In this document: positions 6,498 through 14,123 of the stretch, in pieces
Layout of the letters: each line of letters starts with the position of its first letter
Position numbering within the stretch: position 1 is the stretch's first letter
Source: Mailhella massiliensis
GTDB taxonomy: Bacteria; Desulfobacterota; Desulfovibrionia; Desulfovibrionales; Desulfovibrionaceae
DNA: 18,693 nt
NCBI RefSeq assembly: GCF_020741395.1
Contig: NZ_DYZA01000049.1
Span: 1 to 18,693 of the forward strand
Reading direction: 5' to 3'
The notes under the pieces: generated by a model
What the model saw: the letters and a program-made list of their open reading frames with translations, nothing else
Told to the model about the DNA's origin: nothing
Databases searched by the model: none
Made by a program: the position numbers and the translations under genes

Positions 6498-6653
6498 CGG
6501 AACAAGCATCTCCCCCCGGCAACGCATACAATAGGGAAGGCGGCGCAATACTCTCCGCACGCCGCAGGGGCATGCGCAAAAACGCCCGGACGGCTCCCCC
6601 AAAACCCGCACTTCTCCCCTTCATACTCTTACGCCGAAACATAAGGAAAAAAC

Positions 6654-8120
6654 ATGGCCGTTTCCCTTGCCATAGATCCCATTACCCGTATCGAAGGGCA
6701 TCTCAAGGCCCGGCTGGATATCGACGGAGGAACCGTGCGCGACGCATGGCTCACCGGCGGCATGTTCCGCGGCTTTGAAACTATACTCATGGGCCGCGTC
6801 CCGACGGACGCCCCTCAGATAGTGCAGCGCATCTGCGGCGTGTGCCCTGTCTCCCACGCCCTTGCATCCTGCATGGCGCTGGAAGACGCCTTCGGCATCA
6901 CCTGCCCGAGGGAAGGCGTCCTCTTGAGAAATCTCATGCAGGGCGCGAACTTCCTCCAGTCGCATATCCTGAGCTTTTATCAGCTTTCCAGCCAGGATTT
7001 CTTCCGGGGGCCTTCGGAAGCGCCCTTTTTCCCGCGCCAAAAAAAACCGGATCTGCGCCTCGGCGAAGCGGCCACGGCCATGATGCTCGACCAGTATCTG
7101 GAATCTCTCGATATCCGCGCCCTGTGCCATGAAATGGCGGCCGTTTTCGGCGGGCGCATGCCCCATGTGCACGGCATCGTACCGGGCGGGGCCTCCGCTT
7201 CCTCCACCGCCGGACAGATAGGGGAATTCCGTTCCCGGCTGAAAAAAGTGCTCGCTTTCATTGAAAAGCGCTACGTTCCCCTGCTTTACCTTCTGTCGGA
7301 AAGCTATGCCGACCTTGCCCGCGTGGGCAGAGGCTGGGCAAACGCCCTGTGCATGGGCGTCTTCCCTCACCCCGATACAGGCAGTTTTTCCCTGCATGCG
7401 GGGGTATGGGCGGGAGGAAAGGAATATCCCTTCGACCCGGAAAAAGTCATGGAAAATGTGCGCTACTCCTGGTTCTCCGAACATTCCGGCGGCAGCCCCT
7501 TCAACGCGCCGCCTCCCTCCGTGGCGCTGGACAAACCCGGGGCCTACAGTTTTTCCAAGGCCGCGCGCTACGACGGCCTGCCCATGGAAGTGGGGCCGCA
7601 CGCCCGCCTGTGGATAAACAACATGGAGCTTTCCCCCATGGGGCGGGAACTTGCCCCGAGGCATCTGGGCATAAAGGCTTCGCGTTTCCGTGAGCTCGGC
7701 GAAGGCTTCGTGTTCTCCATCATGGGCAGGCATCTGGCCCGGGCGGAGGAAACCTGGCTTGTCGCCAAAGCCATGGAAGGCTGGCTGGATGCGCTGAAGC
7801 CCGGCGATGCAGCTCTCGCGCCCCTGCCGGACATGCGGGACGGGGAAGGCTGCAGCTTTACCGAAGCGCCGCGCGGTTCGCTCATGCACTGCCTGAAGGT
7901 AAAGGAAGGCCGCCTGACCTTCTATCAGATACTGCCTGCCACCTTGTGGAATGCCTCCCCCCGTGACGACGCAGGCCTGCGCGGCCCCATGGAGGAAGCT
8001 CTGGTGGGCCTGCCCGTGCCCGATGAAAAAAGCCCGGTGAACGCAGGACGGCTGGTGCGCGCCTTCGACCCCTGACTGGGCTGCGCCGTGCATGTGATGC
8101 ACAAGAAAAGCGAAGCATAA
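6654..8120 (+). CDS. hysA: [NiFeSe] hydrogenase large subunit, selenocysteine-containing (TGA at 8073-8075 read as Sec)
   Basis: The catalytic subunit of a periplasmic uptake-type hydrogenase (H2 to protons and electrons), 488 residues when the TGA is decoded. Early motifs are Arg-Ile-Glu-Gly-His (12-16) and L1 Arg-Ile-Cys-Gly-Val-Cys with nickel ligands Cys61 and Cys64. A conventional reading stops after Phe-Asp-Pro at 8072, exactly where the essential second nickel motif should be. Reading TGA as Sec gives Asp-Pro-Sec474-Leu-Gly-Cys477-Ala-Val-His480 and then an 8-residue tail to TAA at 8118. This is the family L2 motif with Sec for the first Cys and the usual protease cleavage point after His480. 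There is no signal peptide, as expected for a subunit carried out on the small subunit's Tat signal. ATAAGGAAA precedes the ATG. The maturation endopeptidase and the sel genes must lie elsewhere. Confidence 0.94.
8076..8102 (+). promoter_or_regulatory. Candidate bacterial SECIS element directing selenocysteine insertion
   Basis: Twelve nt after the TGA, GTGCAT (8088-8093) pairs perfectly with ATGCAC (8097-8102) around a GTG apical loop. The loop starts 18 nt past the TGA and opens with G, in line with the usual distance and loop rule for bacterial SECIS hairpins bound by SelB. The arm also encodes the end of the protein. No sequence-level consensus exists, so the call depends on position and fold. 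Confidence 0.7.
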
Positions 8121-8128
8121 TCGCCTGG

Positions 8129-8168
8129 AAAAAGGGCGGGTATGGAAGACTCCATACCCGCCCTTTTT
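8129..8168. terminator. Strong bidirectional intrinsic terminator between hysA and the Bcr/CflA gene
   Basis: GGGCGGGTATGGA (8134-8146) pairs perfectly with 8151-8163 around AGAC, flanked by AAAAA (8129-8133) and TTTTT (8164-8168), so the 18-bp stem has a U-tract in both directions. It sits 9 nt after the readthrough stop TAA of hysA, which agrees with the gene ending there. Confidence 0.95.
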
Positions 8169-8206
8169 CACTCGATACGCCTCACGCAGGCATGCGCCGC
8201 AGCCCG

Positions 8207-9412
8207 TCAGGCCTTTTTATCGTTCCTCCGGGCCATGAAAAAGAAGAAAAGCACACAGAGGCTGGATATGACGGCCACCACGGCCATAGGCACGGCGGTA
8301 CTTGAGCCGCCGAGCCCCACCAGAGGAGAAGCTGCCGCGCCGAACACGAAGGACGTCACGCCCAGAAGGCCGGAAGCACTGCCCGCACCGCCCTTCTGCG
8401 CAGCTATGGCCAGAGAAAAACTGGTGGTCGTGGTGATGCCTATGCTCGAAACGAAGAAAAACAGCGCCCCTGTCATAAATGCTACAGGAAGATGCAGCAC
8501 GGCCACTACGGCCACACACACGGCCGAAAGCAGGGAAAGGAACACGCCTGCGAAAAGCAGCTTTCTGTCGCCGTAGGCGGTGCAGAGGCGGCCCGTAATC
8601 TGAGCGAAAAGCATGATGCCGAAACCGTTGAGGCCGAAACACAGGGCGTACTGCTGCGCCGAAAGACCGTAGAGATTCTGGAGCACGAAGGGGGAGGCGG
8701 AAATATAACCGAAAAAGCCCGCCATGACGAAGCCCTGTATCAGCATGTAGGAAAGAAAGACACGGTTGCCGAACAGGCGGAGCATGGATCGGATGGACTG
8801 GAGCATCCCGCCCTGCACGCGCTTTTCTCCAGGCAGCGTCTCCGAGTAGCCGAAAAAGACCAGGGAGAACTGGGCCACTCCGCAAAGAGTGAGAAAAAGA
8901 AAAATAGCGGGCCACTGGAAAAAATTCATGATCTGCCCGCCGAGGACGGGACCGAATATGGGGGCCACGCCGTTGATGAGCATAAGCAGGGAAAAGAACT
9001 TCGTAAGCTCCGTCCCCCGGAACAGGTCGCAGGCAATGGCGCGCGAAAGCACGACGCCCCCGCTGCCCGCAAGGCCCTGGATGAAGCGCAGCACCACAAG
9101 TTCCCCGACGCCGGAGGCTCTCGAACAGAAAAAGGAAGCCAAAATGAACACGGCAAGGGAACAGAGCAGAGGGAACTTGCGGCCGTGGGCGTCGCTGAAA
9201 GGCCCGAGCACGATCTGCCCGAGAGAAAGGCCCAGAAGGCAGGCTGTAATGCTGAGCTGCATCTGCGAGGCGCTGCTGGAAAGCTGCTCCGCCATACTGG
9301 GCAGGGCGGGCAGGTACAAATCCGTGCAGAGGGGGCCCATGGCGGCGAGAAAGCCGAGAACCGACGCCATGAAAAGGCGTGCCCCGGCACTTTTAAAGGG
9401 TGAAACAGACAT
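8207..9412 (-). CDS. Bcr/CflA-family drug-resistance MFS transporter
   Basis: A 401-residue inner-membrane proton-driven exporter of the Bcr/CflA (12-TM drug:H+ antiporter) group. The N-terminal Asp-Leu-Tyr-Leu-Pro-Ala-Leu-Pro at residues 31-38 is the group's recognisable first-helix motif. The MFS loop motif is Gly-Pro-Phe-Ser-Asp-Ala-His-Gly-Arg-Lys at 70-79, and Arg-Phe-Ile-Gln-Gly is at 109-113. The length is normal. The start at 9412 was chosen because ACGGAG precedes it and the protein then begins just before helix 1; the frame extends upstream but that part resembles no transporter N-terminus. The substrate is not known; Bcr relatives export bicyclomycin, sulfonamides or cysteine. It shares a bidirectional terminator with the convergent hydrogenase gene and has no operon partner. 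Confidence 0.88.
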   Translation of the reverse strand: MSVSPFKSAGARLFMASVLGFLAAMGPLCTDLYLPALPSMAEQLSSSASQMQLSITACLLGLSLGQIVLGPFSDAHGRKFPLLCSLAVFILASFFCSRASGVGELVVLRFIQGLAGSGGVVLSRAIACDLFRGTELTKFFSLLMLINGVAPIFGPVLGGQIMNFFQWPAIFLFLTLCGVAQFSLVFFGYSETLPGEKRVQGGMLQSIRSMLRLFGNRVFLSYMLIQGFVMAGFFGYISASPFVLQNLYGLSAQQYALCFGLNGFGIMLFAQITGRLCTAYGDRKLLFAGVFLSLLSAVCVAVVAVLHLPVAFMTGALFFFVSSIGITTTTSFSLAIAAQKGGAGSASGLLGVTSFVFGAAASPLVGLGGSSTAVPMAVVAVISSLCVLFFFFMARRNDKKA

Positions 9413-9533
9413 AAACACTCCGTGGGACGAAAGGAACCGATTATGGCTCGGCACAGCTCTCCCGCGCCCTCCAAGACACAGGCAGAGGAAAGATAGGCAA
9501 GAAAACAAGTTTCGTCCAGTGGCGGGAAGCCAT

Positions 9534-9574
9534 AAAAAATGCCCCCGGCCCATCCTTGGCGGAAAAGCCGGGAG
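9534..9574 (-). terminator. Probable terminator of the HtrA gene
   Basis: On the minus strand an 8-bp stem (9574-9567 with 9549-9542, one G-U pair) closes a loop of about 17 nt and is followed by ATTTTTTAT (T6 at 9539-9534). A second, perfect hairpin (GGCGGGCG with CGCCCGCC, 9587-9605) lies between it and the stop codon. GGAAAAG/CTTTTCC (9561-9567 and 9603-9609) could also close a three-way junction here. Confidence 0.5.
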
Positions 9575-9614
9575 CGCTTCCGGGAGGCGGGCGTTACGCC
9601 CGCCTTTTCCGATC

Positions 9615-11027
9615 TTATTTCTTGTCCAGCGTCACCGTGAGGAAGAAAGTGTCGCCGCGACGGTTGACCTGCAGCATAACTGCACCGCGTTCCTTGCCTT
9701 CCTTGCGTACGATGGAGGCAAGTTCATCCACTTTCGTCACAGGCTGGAGGTTGGCGGAAAGGATCACGTCGCCGGAGCGCAGGCCGCCTTCAGCCGCAGG
9801 GCTGCCGTTCTTCACGTTCACCACAAGAAGGCCCTTCACGTCGCCGGAAAGCTGGAGCGCTCGGGCATCCTCAGGGCTGAGGGGCTGCACGCTCACGCCG
9901 AGCTCCGTGCCTTCACTCTGCCCGGCATCCTTGGAAACCGTGCTGTGGGAGGCGCGTTCGCCGAGCTTCACCGTCATCTTCTTTTCCTTGCCGTTGCGCA
10001 GGACTACCACATCCACCTTAGTGTCGGGCTTGAGGCCCGCTACGCTGCGTGTCAGGGCAGAAGCGCTGTCGATATCATGATCGCCCACGCGGATGATCAC
10101 GTCGCCCGCGAGCAGGCCGGCATTGAACGCAGGTTCGCCGGGCATGACGGAACCGATGAGCGCGCCGCGGGTATCCTTGAGGCCCAGAGCCCTGGCCATG
10201 TTTTCTTCCACATCCTGAACAGTCACACCGAGCCAGCCACGGCTGACCTTCTTGCCGGCGCGCAGATCGTCAATGACGCGGGAGGCGAGATTGCTGGGAA
10301 TGGCGAAGCCTATGCCCTGGCCGTTGGCGGAAATGGCCGTGTTGATGCCTATGACCTCGCCCGCCATATTGATGAGCGGGCCGCCGCTGTTACCGGGGTT
10401 GATGGAAGCGTCGGTCTGAAGGAAATTGTCAAAGGGGCCGGAATGAATGTCGCGACCCTTGGCGCTCAGGATACCCGCCGTCACAGTATTGCTCAGGCCG
10501 AAGGGGTTGCCTATGGCAAGAACCCAGTCCCCCACTTCCAACGCGTCAGAATCGCCGAACTTCAGGACGGGAAGCTTTTCCTTGCTTTCCACCTTGAGCA
10601 GGGCAAGGTCAGTTTCCTCGTCGGTGCCCACAACCTTCGCGGGAAGCCCGGCGGACTTGTCGCCGTTGAACTTCACGGTGACTTTGTCGGCCCCTTCCAC
10701 TACATGGTTGTTGGTGACGATATAGCCGTCGGAGGAAATGATGAAGCCGGAGCCGAGAGCGCTGCTCTTACGCTTGGGCATGGGCTGGCCCGGCTGCCTG
10801 CCGAAGGGGCCGCCGAACTGCTCAAAGAAATGTTCCATGCCGGGGAAATTGAACATGTCCATTACAGGGCTTTCCACTTCACGCTCGGTGCTGATGTTCA
10901 CCACCGCAGGCCCGGCACTCTTGGCCAGAGGTACAAAGTCGGGCAATGTGGGAGCCGCCGAGGCGGACGTGGCCAGAAACACAAAACCGGTGACGGCAAG
11001 AGCCGTTTTTTTAAGGATGCCGTTCAT
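9615..11027 (-). CDS. degP: Do/DegP/HtrA-family periplasmic serine protease
   Basis: A 470-residue envelope quality-control protease and chaperone. The signal peptide spans residues 1-24 or so (Met-Asn-Gly-Ile-Leu-Lys-Lys, hydrophobic core, Ala-Ser-Ala). The trypsin-like domain carries His108 (Asn-Asn-His-Val-Val), Asp140 (Thr-Asp-Leu-Ala-Leu-Leu) and Ser214 (Gly-Asn-Ser-Gly-Gly-Pro-Leu), a complete triad. Two PDZ domains follow at about 250-345 and 370-465, with Gly-Trp-Leu-Gly-Val and Ala-Glu-Gly-Gly-Leu-Arg-Ser-Gly-Asp as landmarks. A Gly/Gln/Pro-rich loop (72-84) near the N-terminus is the usual LA-loop region. The ATG at 11027 has AAGGAG in front and puts the signal peptide at the N-terminus; the frame's upstream start at 11060 would bury it. 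It is 117 bp downstream of fmdB on the same strand and may be cotranscribed. The distinction between DegP, DegQ and MucD cannot be made here. Confidence 0.95.
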   Translation of the reverse strand: MNGILKKTALAVTGFVFLATSASAAPTLPDFVPLAKSAGPAVVNISTEREVESPVMDMFNFPGMEHFFEQFGGPFGRQPGQPMPKRKSSALGSGFIISSDGYIVTNNHVVEGADKVTVKFNGDKSAGLPAKVVGTDEETDLALLKVESKEKLPVLKFGDSDALEVGDWVLAIGNPFGLSNTVTAGILSAKGRDIHSGPFDNFLQTDASINPGNSGGPLINMAGEVIGINTAISANGQGIGFAIPSNLASRVIDDLRAGKKVSRGWLGVTVQDVEENMARALGLKDTRGALIGSVMPGEPAFNAGLLAGDVIIRVGDHDIDSASALTRSVAGLKPDTKVDVVVLRNGKEKKMTVKLGERASHSTVSKDAGQSEGTELGVSVQPLSPEDARALQLSGDVKGLLVVNVKNGSPAAEGGLRSGDVILSANLQPVTKVDELASIVRKEGKERGAVMLQVNRRGDTFFLTVTLDKK

Positions 11028-11144
11028 AGGATCTCCTTGCAGAATCAAAAATGTGGGCATGGAAAAGAAGAAACTCCATGCGTGCCATGGTATCCCGGGC
11101 TGAACGCCCGCGCCATTGTAAAGACGGGAAAGGAAGCCCTTCGC

Positions 11145-11414
11145 CTACTCCGCCCCGCCGCCGGTGGAGCTGCCGCAGGAGGAACAGTTGCCGTGGCAGG
11201 GGCTGTTGCGGTTGAGCCTTTTATCGTTCATCCATGCCGGCCTCGGCCCTATCTTGAAGGGAAAAGCCCCTGTCTTCAAAGGGCTGGGCGCGGAAACAAG
11301 GCGGGCCGTATCTTCAGAACCGCATTTCGGGCAGCGGATAACATCGTCGTCGTCAAAAGCCAGCTCCTCAAAAGTATGCCGGCAGGCCTTACATTCAAAA
11401 TCATACAACGGCAT
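11145..11414 (-). CDS. FmdB-type zinc-ribbon protein
   Basis: A small 89-residue protein that begins Met-Pro-Leu-Tyr-Asp-Phe-Glu-Cys, the hallmark of the FmdB/CxxC_CxxC_SSSS family. The N-terminal zinc ribbon uses Cys8/Cys11 and Cys28/Cys31. A second cysteine group (73, 77, 80) lies in a C-terminal Ser/Gly-rich tail that is typical of the family. The ATG at 11414 follows GAGGAG and gives this conserved start. The family was first named beside formamidase genes and is proposed to be regulatory, but no solid function is known. It may share a transcript with the protease gene downstream. Confidence 0.88.
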   Translation of the reverse strand: MPLYDFECKACRHTFEELAFDDDDVIRCPKCGSEDTARLVSAPSPLKTGAFPFKIGPRPAWMNDKRLNRNSPCHGNCSSCGSSTGGGAE

Positions 11415-11742
11415 GGCAGAACTCCTCGCGAGAAAAATGGAAGGCGGCGTCTTTCCTTCCGTCTCCTTCCAGCTGCTAAGTAAGCACCCTACACCAGCTG
11501 ACAAGGTTAAGGCAAAAGGCTTTTTCGCCCCTTCAGCAGGCGCCGGAAAGATTTGGTAAGGATTTTTTGTAAGTAATACCTGAAAGTTATATTTTTTCTT
11601 ATCAGAAATTCCAAGCAGAAGCCCGGCGGAAAGGTAATTCTTGCATAGTGTTACAGTATGTACCCCATGCGGGAAAACATGCTTGTACCGCGGCAGGAAA
11701 AACGCACAGAAAAGACGCGGAAAAGAGGCTCCCGTCTTCTCA
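11415..11742. other. Non-coding stretch of about 330 bp upstream of fmdB
   Basis: No credible gene is seen. The part next to fmdB (11415-11520) probably carries its minus-strand promoter, but no convincing pair of hexamers was found. An AT-rich island at 11558-11610 resembles the one at 484-525 (shared TTTTYGTAAGTWATA block followed by TTATAYTTTYTT). A small RNA gene is possible but unsupported. Confidence 0.4.
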
Positions 11743-11763
11743 GAAAATGCGGGGCCTCCCCGC
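11743..11763 (-). terminator. Intrinsic terminator downstream of tilS
   Basis: On the minus strand GCGGGG (11763-11758) pairs with CCCCGC (11754-11749) around a 3-nt loop, followed by ATTTTCT, 26 nt after the tilS stop codon. Confidence 0.7.
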
Positions 11764-11789
11764 GCAGCCTTTGCGGAAGGAGCGGTTCC

Positions 11790-12815
11790 CTAGCGGCCCG
11801 ACGCACGGTGAAAGTACACCCCCCTGCCGGAAAGTTCCGCCTTCACCCCCCCTCCGAAAGAAAAATGCCGGGGAAAAAGCCTTCTCAGCCAGGCCGCCTC
11901 CACCCTTTCCAGGCTATCGGCCCGCACCTCTCCGCCCATGCGGCCGAGGGCCTCCGCCATGGCGCGCATCCTGCCTTCTCCTCCGAGTTTCTTCAGCGCT
12001 TCGTCGGAAATCAAAAGGCCTCCGTCAGCCTCTTCTAAGGCCAGGCCCGCCTGAGCCTTCCAGGCAGCCCTGTCCCTTTGCGCGCAGCGCCATAACCGGC
12101 GCACGCTTTCATAGAAATTCGGATTTTCCGCCAGGAAAAGAGGCAGCATGTCGTGCCGCACGCGGTTGCGCTTCCAGGCCCGATCTGCATTGGAGGAGTC
12201 TTCCCGCCAAGGCACTCCGAGGCGCAGCAGCATGCCGGAAAGATCTTTTTTTTCCAGCATGAGCAGGGGCCGGAGCACTCGCCTGCCCTCTTCCTCCACC
12301 ACGGCCTCCATGCCGCCGAGGCCGGGCCAGGCCGCACCGCGCATAAGGCGCATGAGCACATCCTCCGCCAGATCTCCCACATGATGCGCCGTGAGTATCC
12401 AGCTAGCGCCCCAATCCCTCCGGCAATCCTCCAGAAAAGCATAACGCACCCTCCGGCCCGCTTCCTCTACGCCGCAGCGCCAGAGGCGGGCCTTCTCACC
12501 CACGTCTTCACGCCGTGAAAAAAAGCCGACCCCAAGCTCCCGGCACAGGGCGCAAGCCGCCTCCGCCTCCTCCGCACTCTCCTTCCTGAGCGCGTGATCA
12601 AGATGCGCGGCGGCAAGGGAAAGGCCGTATTTCCCGCGCAAAGCGCAAAAGAGAACAAGAAGCGCCGTGGAATCCGCCCCGCCGGAAAGGGCGATGAGAA
12701 GCCGCGCCCCCTGAAGGGGCACGCCCAATTCACTCTCCGTAAACCTCGCAACCAGAAGCGCCGTGCGTGCGTCTTCCGCGTCAAGGTCTTTCAGAGAAAA
12801 GGAAGGGGTCAGCAT
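11790..12815 (-). CDS. tilS: tRNA(Ile)-lysidine synthetase
   Basis: A 341-residue ATP-dependent enzyme that attaches lysine to C34 of the tRNA(Ile) with CAU anticodon, so that it reads AUA and no longer accepts methionine. It is essential in most bacteria. The PP-loop Ser-Gly-Gly-Ala-Asp-Ser is at residues 44-49. Ala-His-Leu-Asp-His-Ala-Leu-Arg and the Thr-Ala-His-His-x-x-Asp/Asn-like segment follow in the usual order, as does the Asn-Arg-Val-Arg-His-Asp-Met-Leu-Pro motif that ends the catalytic domain. The C-terminal half (about 210-341) is the less conserved substrate-binding part. The ATG at 12815 follows AAGGAGAT, so the upstream in-frame ATG at 12851 is less likely. It is flanked by terminators on both sides and is probably its own transcript. 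Confidence 0.94.
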   Translation of the reverse strand: MLTPSFSLKDLDAEDARTALLVARFTESELGVPLQGARLLIALSGGADSTALLVLFCALRGKYGLSLAAAHLDHALRKESAEEAEAACALCRELGVGFFSRREDVGEKARLWRCGVEEAGRRVRYAFLEDCRRDWGASWILTAHHVGDLAEDVLMRLMRGAAWPGLGGMEAVVEEEGRRVLRPLLMLEKKDLSGMLLRLGVPWREDSSNADRAWKRNRVRHDMLPLFLAENPNFYESVRRLWRCAQRDRAAWKAQAGLALEEADGGLLISDEALKKLGGEGRMRAMAEALGRMGGEVRADSLERVEAAWLRRLFPRHFSFGGGVKAELSGRGVYFHRASGR

Positions 12816-12941
12816 GGCATCTCCTTGTCGGCAAAGGCCGGTTCTTATCAAACGCGCCCACGCACGGCAGAAACGCGGCTTCCCGGAAGTGTCGGGCCGA
12901 AACTACCTGCCGTGCGCGCCTTCTGTCAAACACGGGGGACG

Positions 12942-12963
12942 AAAAAGGGGCCGGACGGCCCCC
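12942..12963 (-). terminator. Intrinsic terminator of the queuosine operon
   Basis: Directly after the queF stop on the minus strand, GGGGCC (12962-12957) pairs with GGCCCC (12952-12947) around GTCC, followed by TTTTT (12946-12942). Confidence 0.9.
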
Positions 12964-12967
12964 TGTA

Positions 12968-13429
12968 TCAGATATCGTGATGCAGCATGCGGTACTGAGC
13001 CATTTCCTCGTATTTCGTGCCGGGCCTGCCGTAATTGCAGTACGGGTAAATGGAAATACCGCCGCGGGGCGTGAAGATGCCCGTCACCTCAATATACCGC
13101 GGATTCATGAGGCGTATGAGATCCTTCATAATGGTGTTCACGCAGTCCTCATGAAAGTCGCCGTGATTGCGAAAGCTGAACAAATAAAGCTTGAGGCTCT
13201 TGCTTTCCACCATTTTCACGTCGGGAATATATTCAATGCGTATTTCCGCGAAATCCGGCTGTCCCGTGATGGGGCAGAGGCTGGTGAACTCCGGGCAGTT
13301 GAAACGCACCCAGTAATCGTGCTCCAGATGCCTGTTTTCAAAAGTTTCCAGCACTTCCGGAGCGTAGTCCTGCCGGTAGGTTGTAGGGGAACCTAGCTGA
13401 GTGAGATGGTCTTCACTTCTGTCATGCAT
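12968..13429 (-). CDS. queF: NADPH-dependent 7-cyano-7-deazaguanine reductase
   Basis: A 153-residue, single-domain (YkvM-type) QueF that reduces the nitrile preQ0 to the amine preQ1 in queuosine synthesis. The catalytic Cys52 lies in Ser-Leu-Cys-Pro-Ile-Thr-Gly-Gln-Pro-Asp-Phe with the general acid Asp59. The NADPH-binding QueF signature Glu-Ser-Lys-Ser-Leu-Lys-Leu-Tyr is at 75-82. The length is that of the unimodular type. The ATG at 13429 overlaps the last 8 bp of queC and has GGAGG upstream, so translation of the two is probably coupled. It is the last gene of the operon, with an intrinsic terminator 5 nt after the stop. All key residues are present. Confidence 0.96.
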   Translation of the reverse strand: MHDRSEDHLTQLGSPTTYRQDYAPEVLETFENRHLEHDYWVRFNCPEFTSLCPITGQPDFAEIRIEYIPDVKMVESKSLKLYLFSFRNHGDFHEDCVNTIMKDLIRLMNPRYIEVTGIFTPRGGISIYPYCNYGRPGTKYEEMAQYRMLHHDI

Positions 13430-14123
13430 GGGTCTTGCCTCCTCCAGAGGATGGGTTCCTCTCTTCGACGGAACGCTTTTTTCGTTCAAGGTACTGCTCC
13501 AGCCCGCGGCGACGCAGTATGCACGCCGGACATTCGCCGCAGCCGTCGCCCGGTACGCCGTTGTAGCAGGTAAGGGTCCGATAGCGTACAAGGTCGAAAA
13601 TGCCGAGCCTGTCCGCCAGTTCCCAGGTCTGCGACTTGTCGAGCCACATAAGCGGCGTGTGGAGGACAAACTGCTCATCCATGGCCAGATTGAGGGTGAC
13701 GTTCAGGGAACGGATAAAGGTATCCCGGCAGTCGGGATAGCCGGAAAAATCCGTCTGGGAAACCCCGGTGACGATATCCCTCATGCCGTGCTCCCTCGCG
13801 CATACCGCGGCCACGCTGAGAAAGAACAGATTTCTGCCCGGCACGAAGGTATTGGGGAAGCCTCCCTGAGGGATATTCCTGTCCATGACTATGCCCTCAT
13901 CTGTAAGAGCGCTTTTCCCCACTCGGGAAATGAAGCTCATATCCTCCACATCCAGAGGAACTTTCGCCTCTTCGGCAATGGCGCGGGCCATGTCCAGCTC
14001 CAGCCTGTGCCTCTGCCCGTAGAAGAAGCTTACGGCCCGCACATTCTCAAAGTGCTCCTTAGCCCAGAAAAGGCAGGTAGTGGAATCCTGCCCGCCGCTG
14101 AATACCACAAGAGCACCGCTCAT
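13422..14123 (-). CDS. queC: 7-cyano-7-deazaguanine synthase
   Basis: A 233-residue ATP-dependent enzyme that turns 7-carboxy-7-deazaguanine and ammonia into preQ0. The PP-loop Ser-Gly-Gly-Gln-Asp-Ser is at residues 9-14, and the zinc site near the C-terminus is Cys186, Cys195, Cys198 and Cys201 (Gly-Cys-Gly-Glu-Cys-Pro-Ala-Cys). Both are diagnostic of QueC. Its ATG at 14123 overlaps the stop of the transporter gene by one base (TGATG), and its own end overlaps queF, so the three genes act as one translation unit. queD and queE are not in the window; the substrate must come from genes elsewhere, or part of the pathway relies on salvage. Confidence 0.96.
   Translation of the reverse strand: MSGALVVFSGGQDSTTCLFWAKEHFENVRAVSFFYGQRHRLELDMARAIAEEAKVPLDVEDMSFISRVGKSALTDEGIVMDRNIPQGGFPNTFVPGRNLFFLSVAAVCAREHGMRDIVTGVSQTDFSGYPDCRDTFIRSLNVTLNLAMDEQFVLHTPLMWLDKSQTWELADRLGIFDLVRYRTLTCYNGVPGDGCGECPACILRRRGLEQYLERKKRSVEERNPSSGGGKTHA

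Noticed and set aside
8073..8075. TGA as the stop codon of the hydrogenase large subunit
   Set aside because: Stopping here removes the essential Cys/Sec-x-x-Cys nickel motif, while the sequence immediately after encodes exactly that motif, a hairpin and a stop codon next to the terminator.
6621..8171. 516-codon open frame on the minus strand
   Set aside because: It is antisense to the hydrogenase large subunit, is rich in His, Gly, Ala and Arg, and has no recognisable domain.
8889..11483. 864-codon open frame on the plus strand
   Set aside because: It is antisense to the Bcr/CflA exporter, HtrA and FmdB genes, all with clear catalytic or family motifs. Its product has no domain pattern; it is a by-product of the high GC content.
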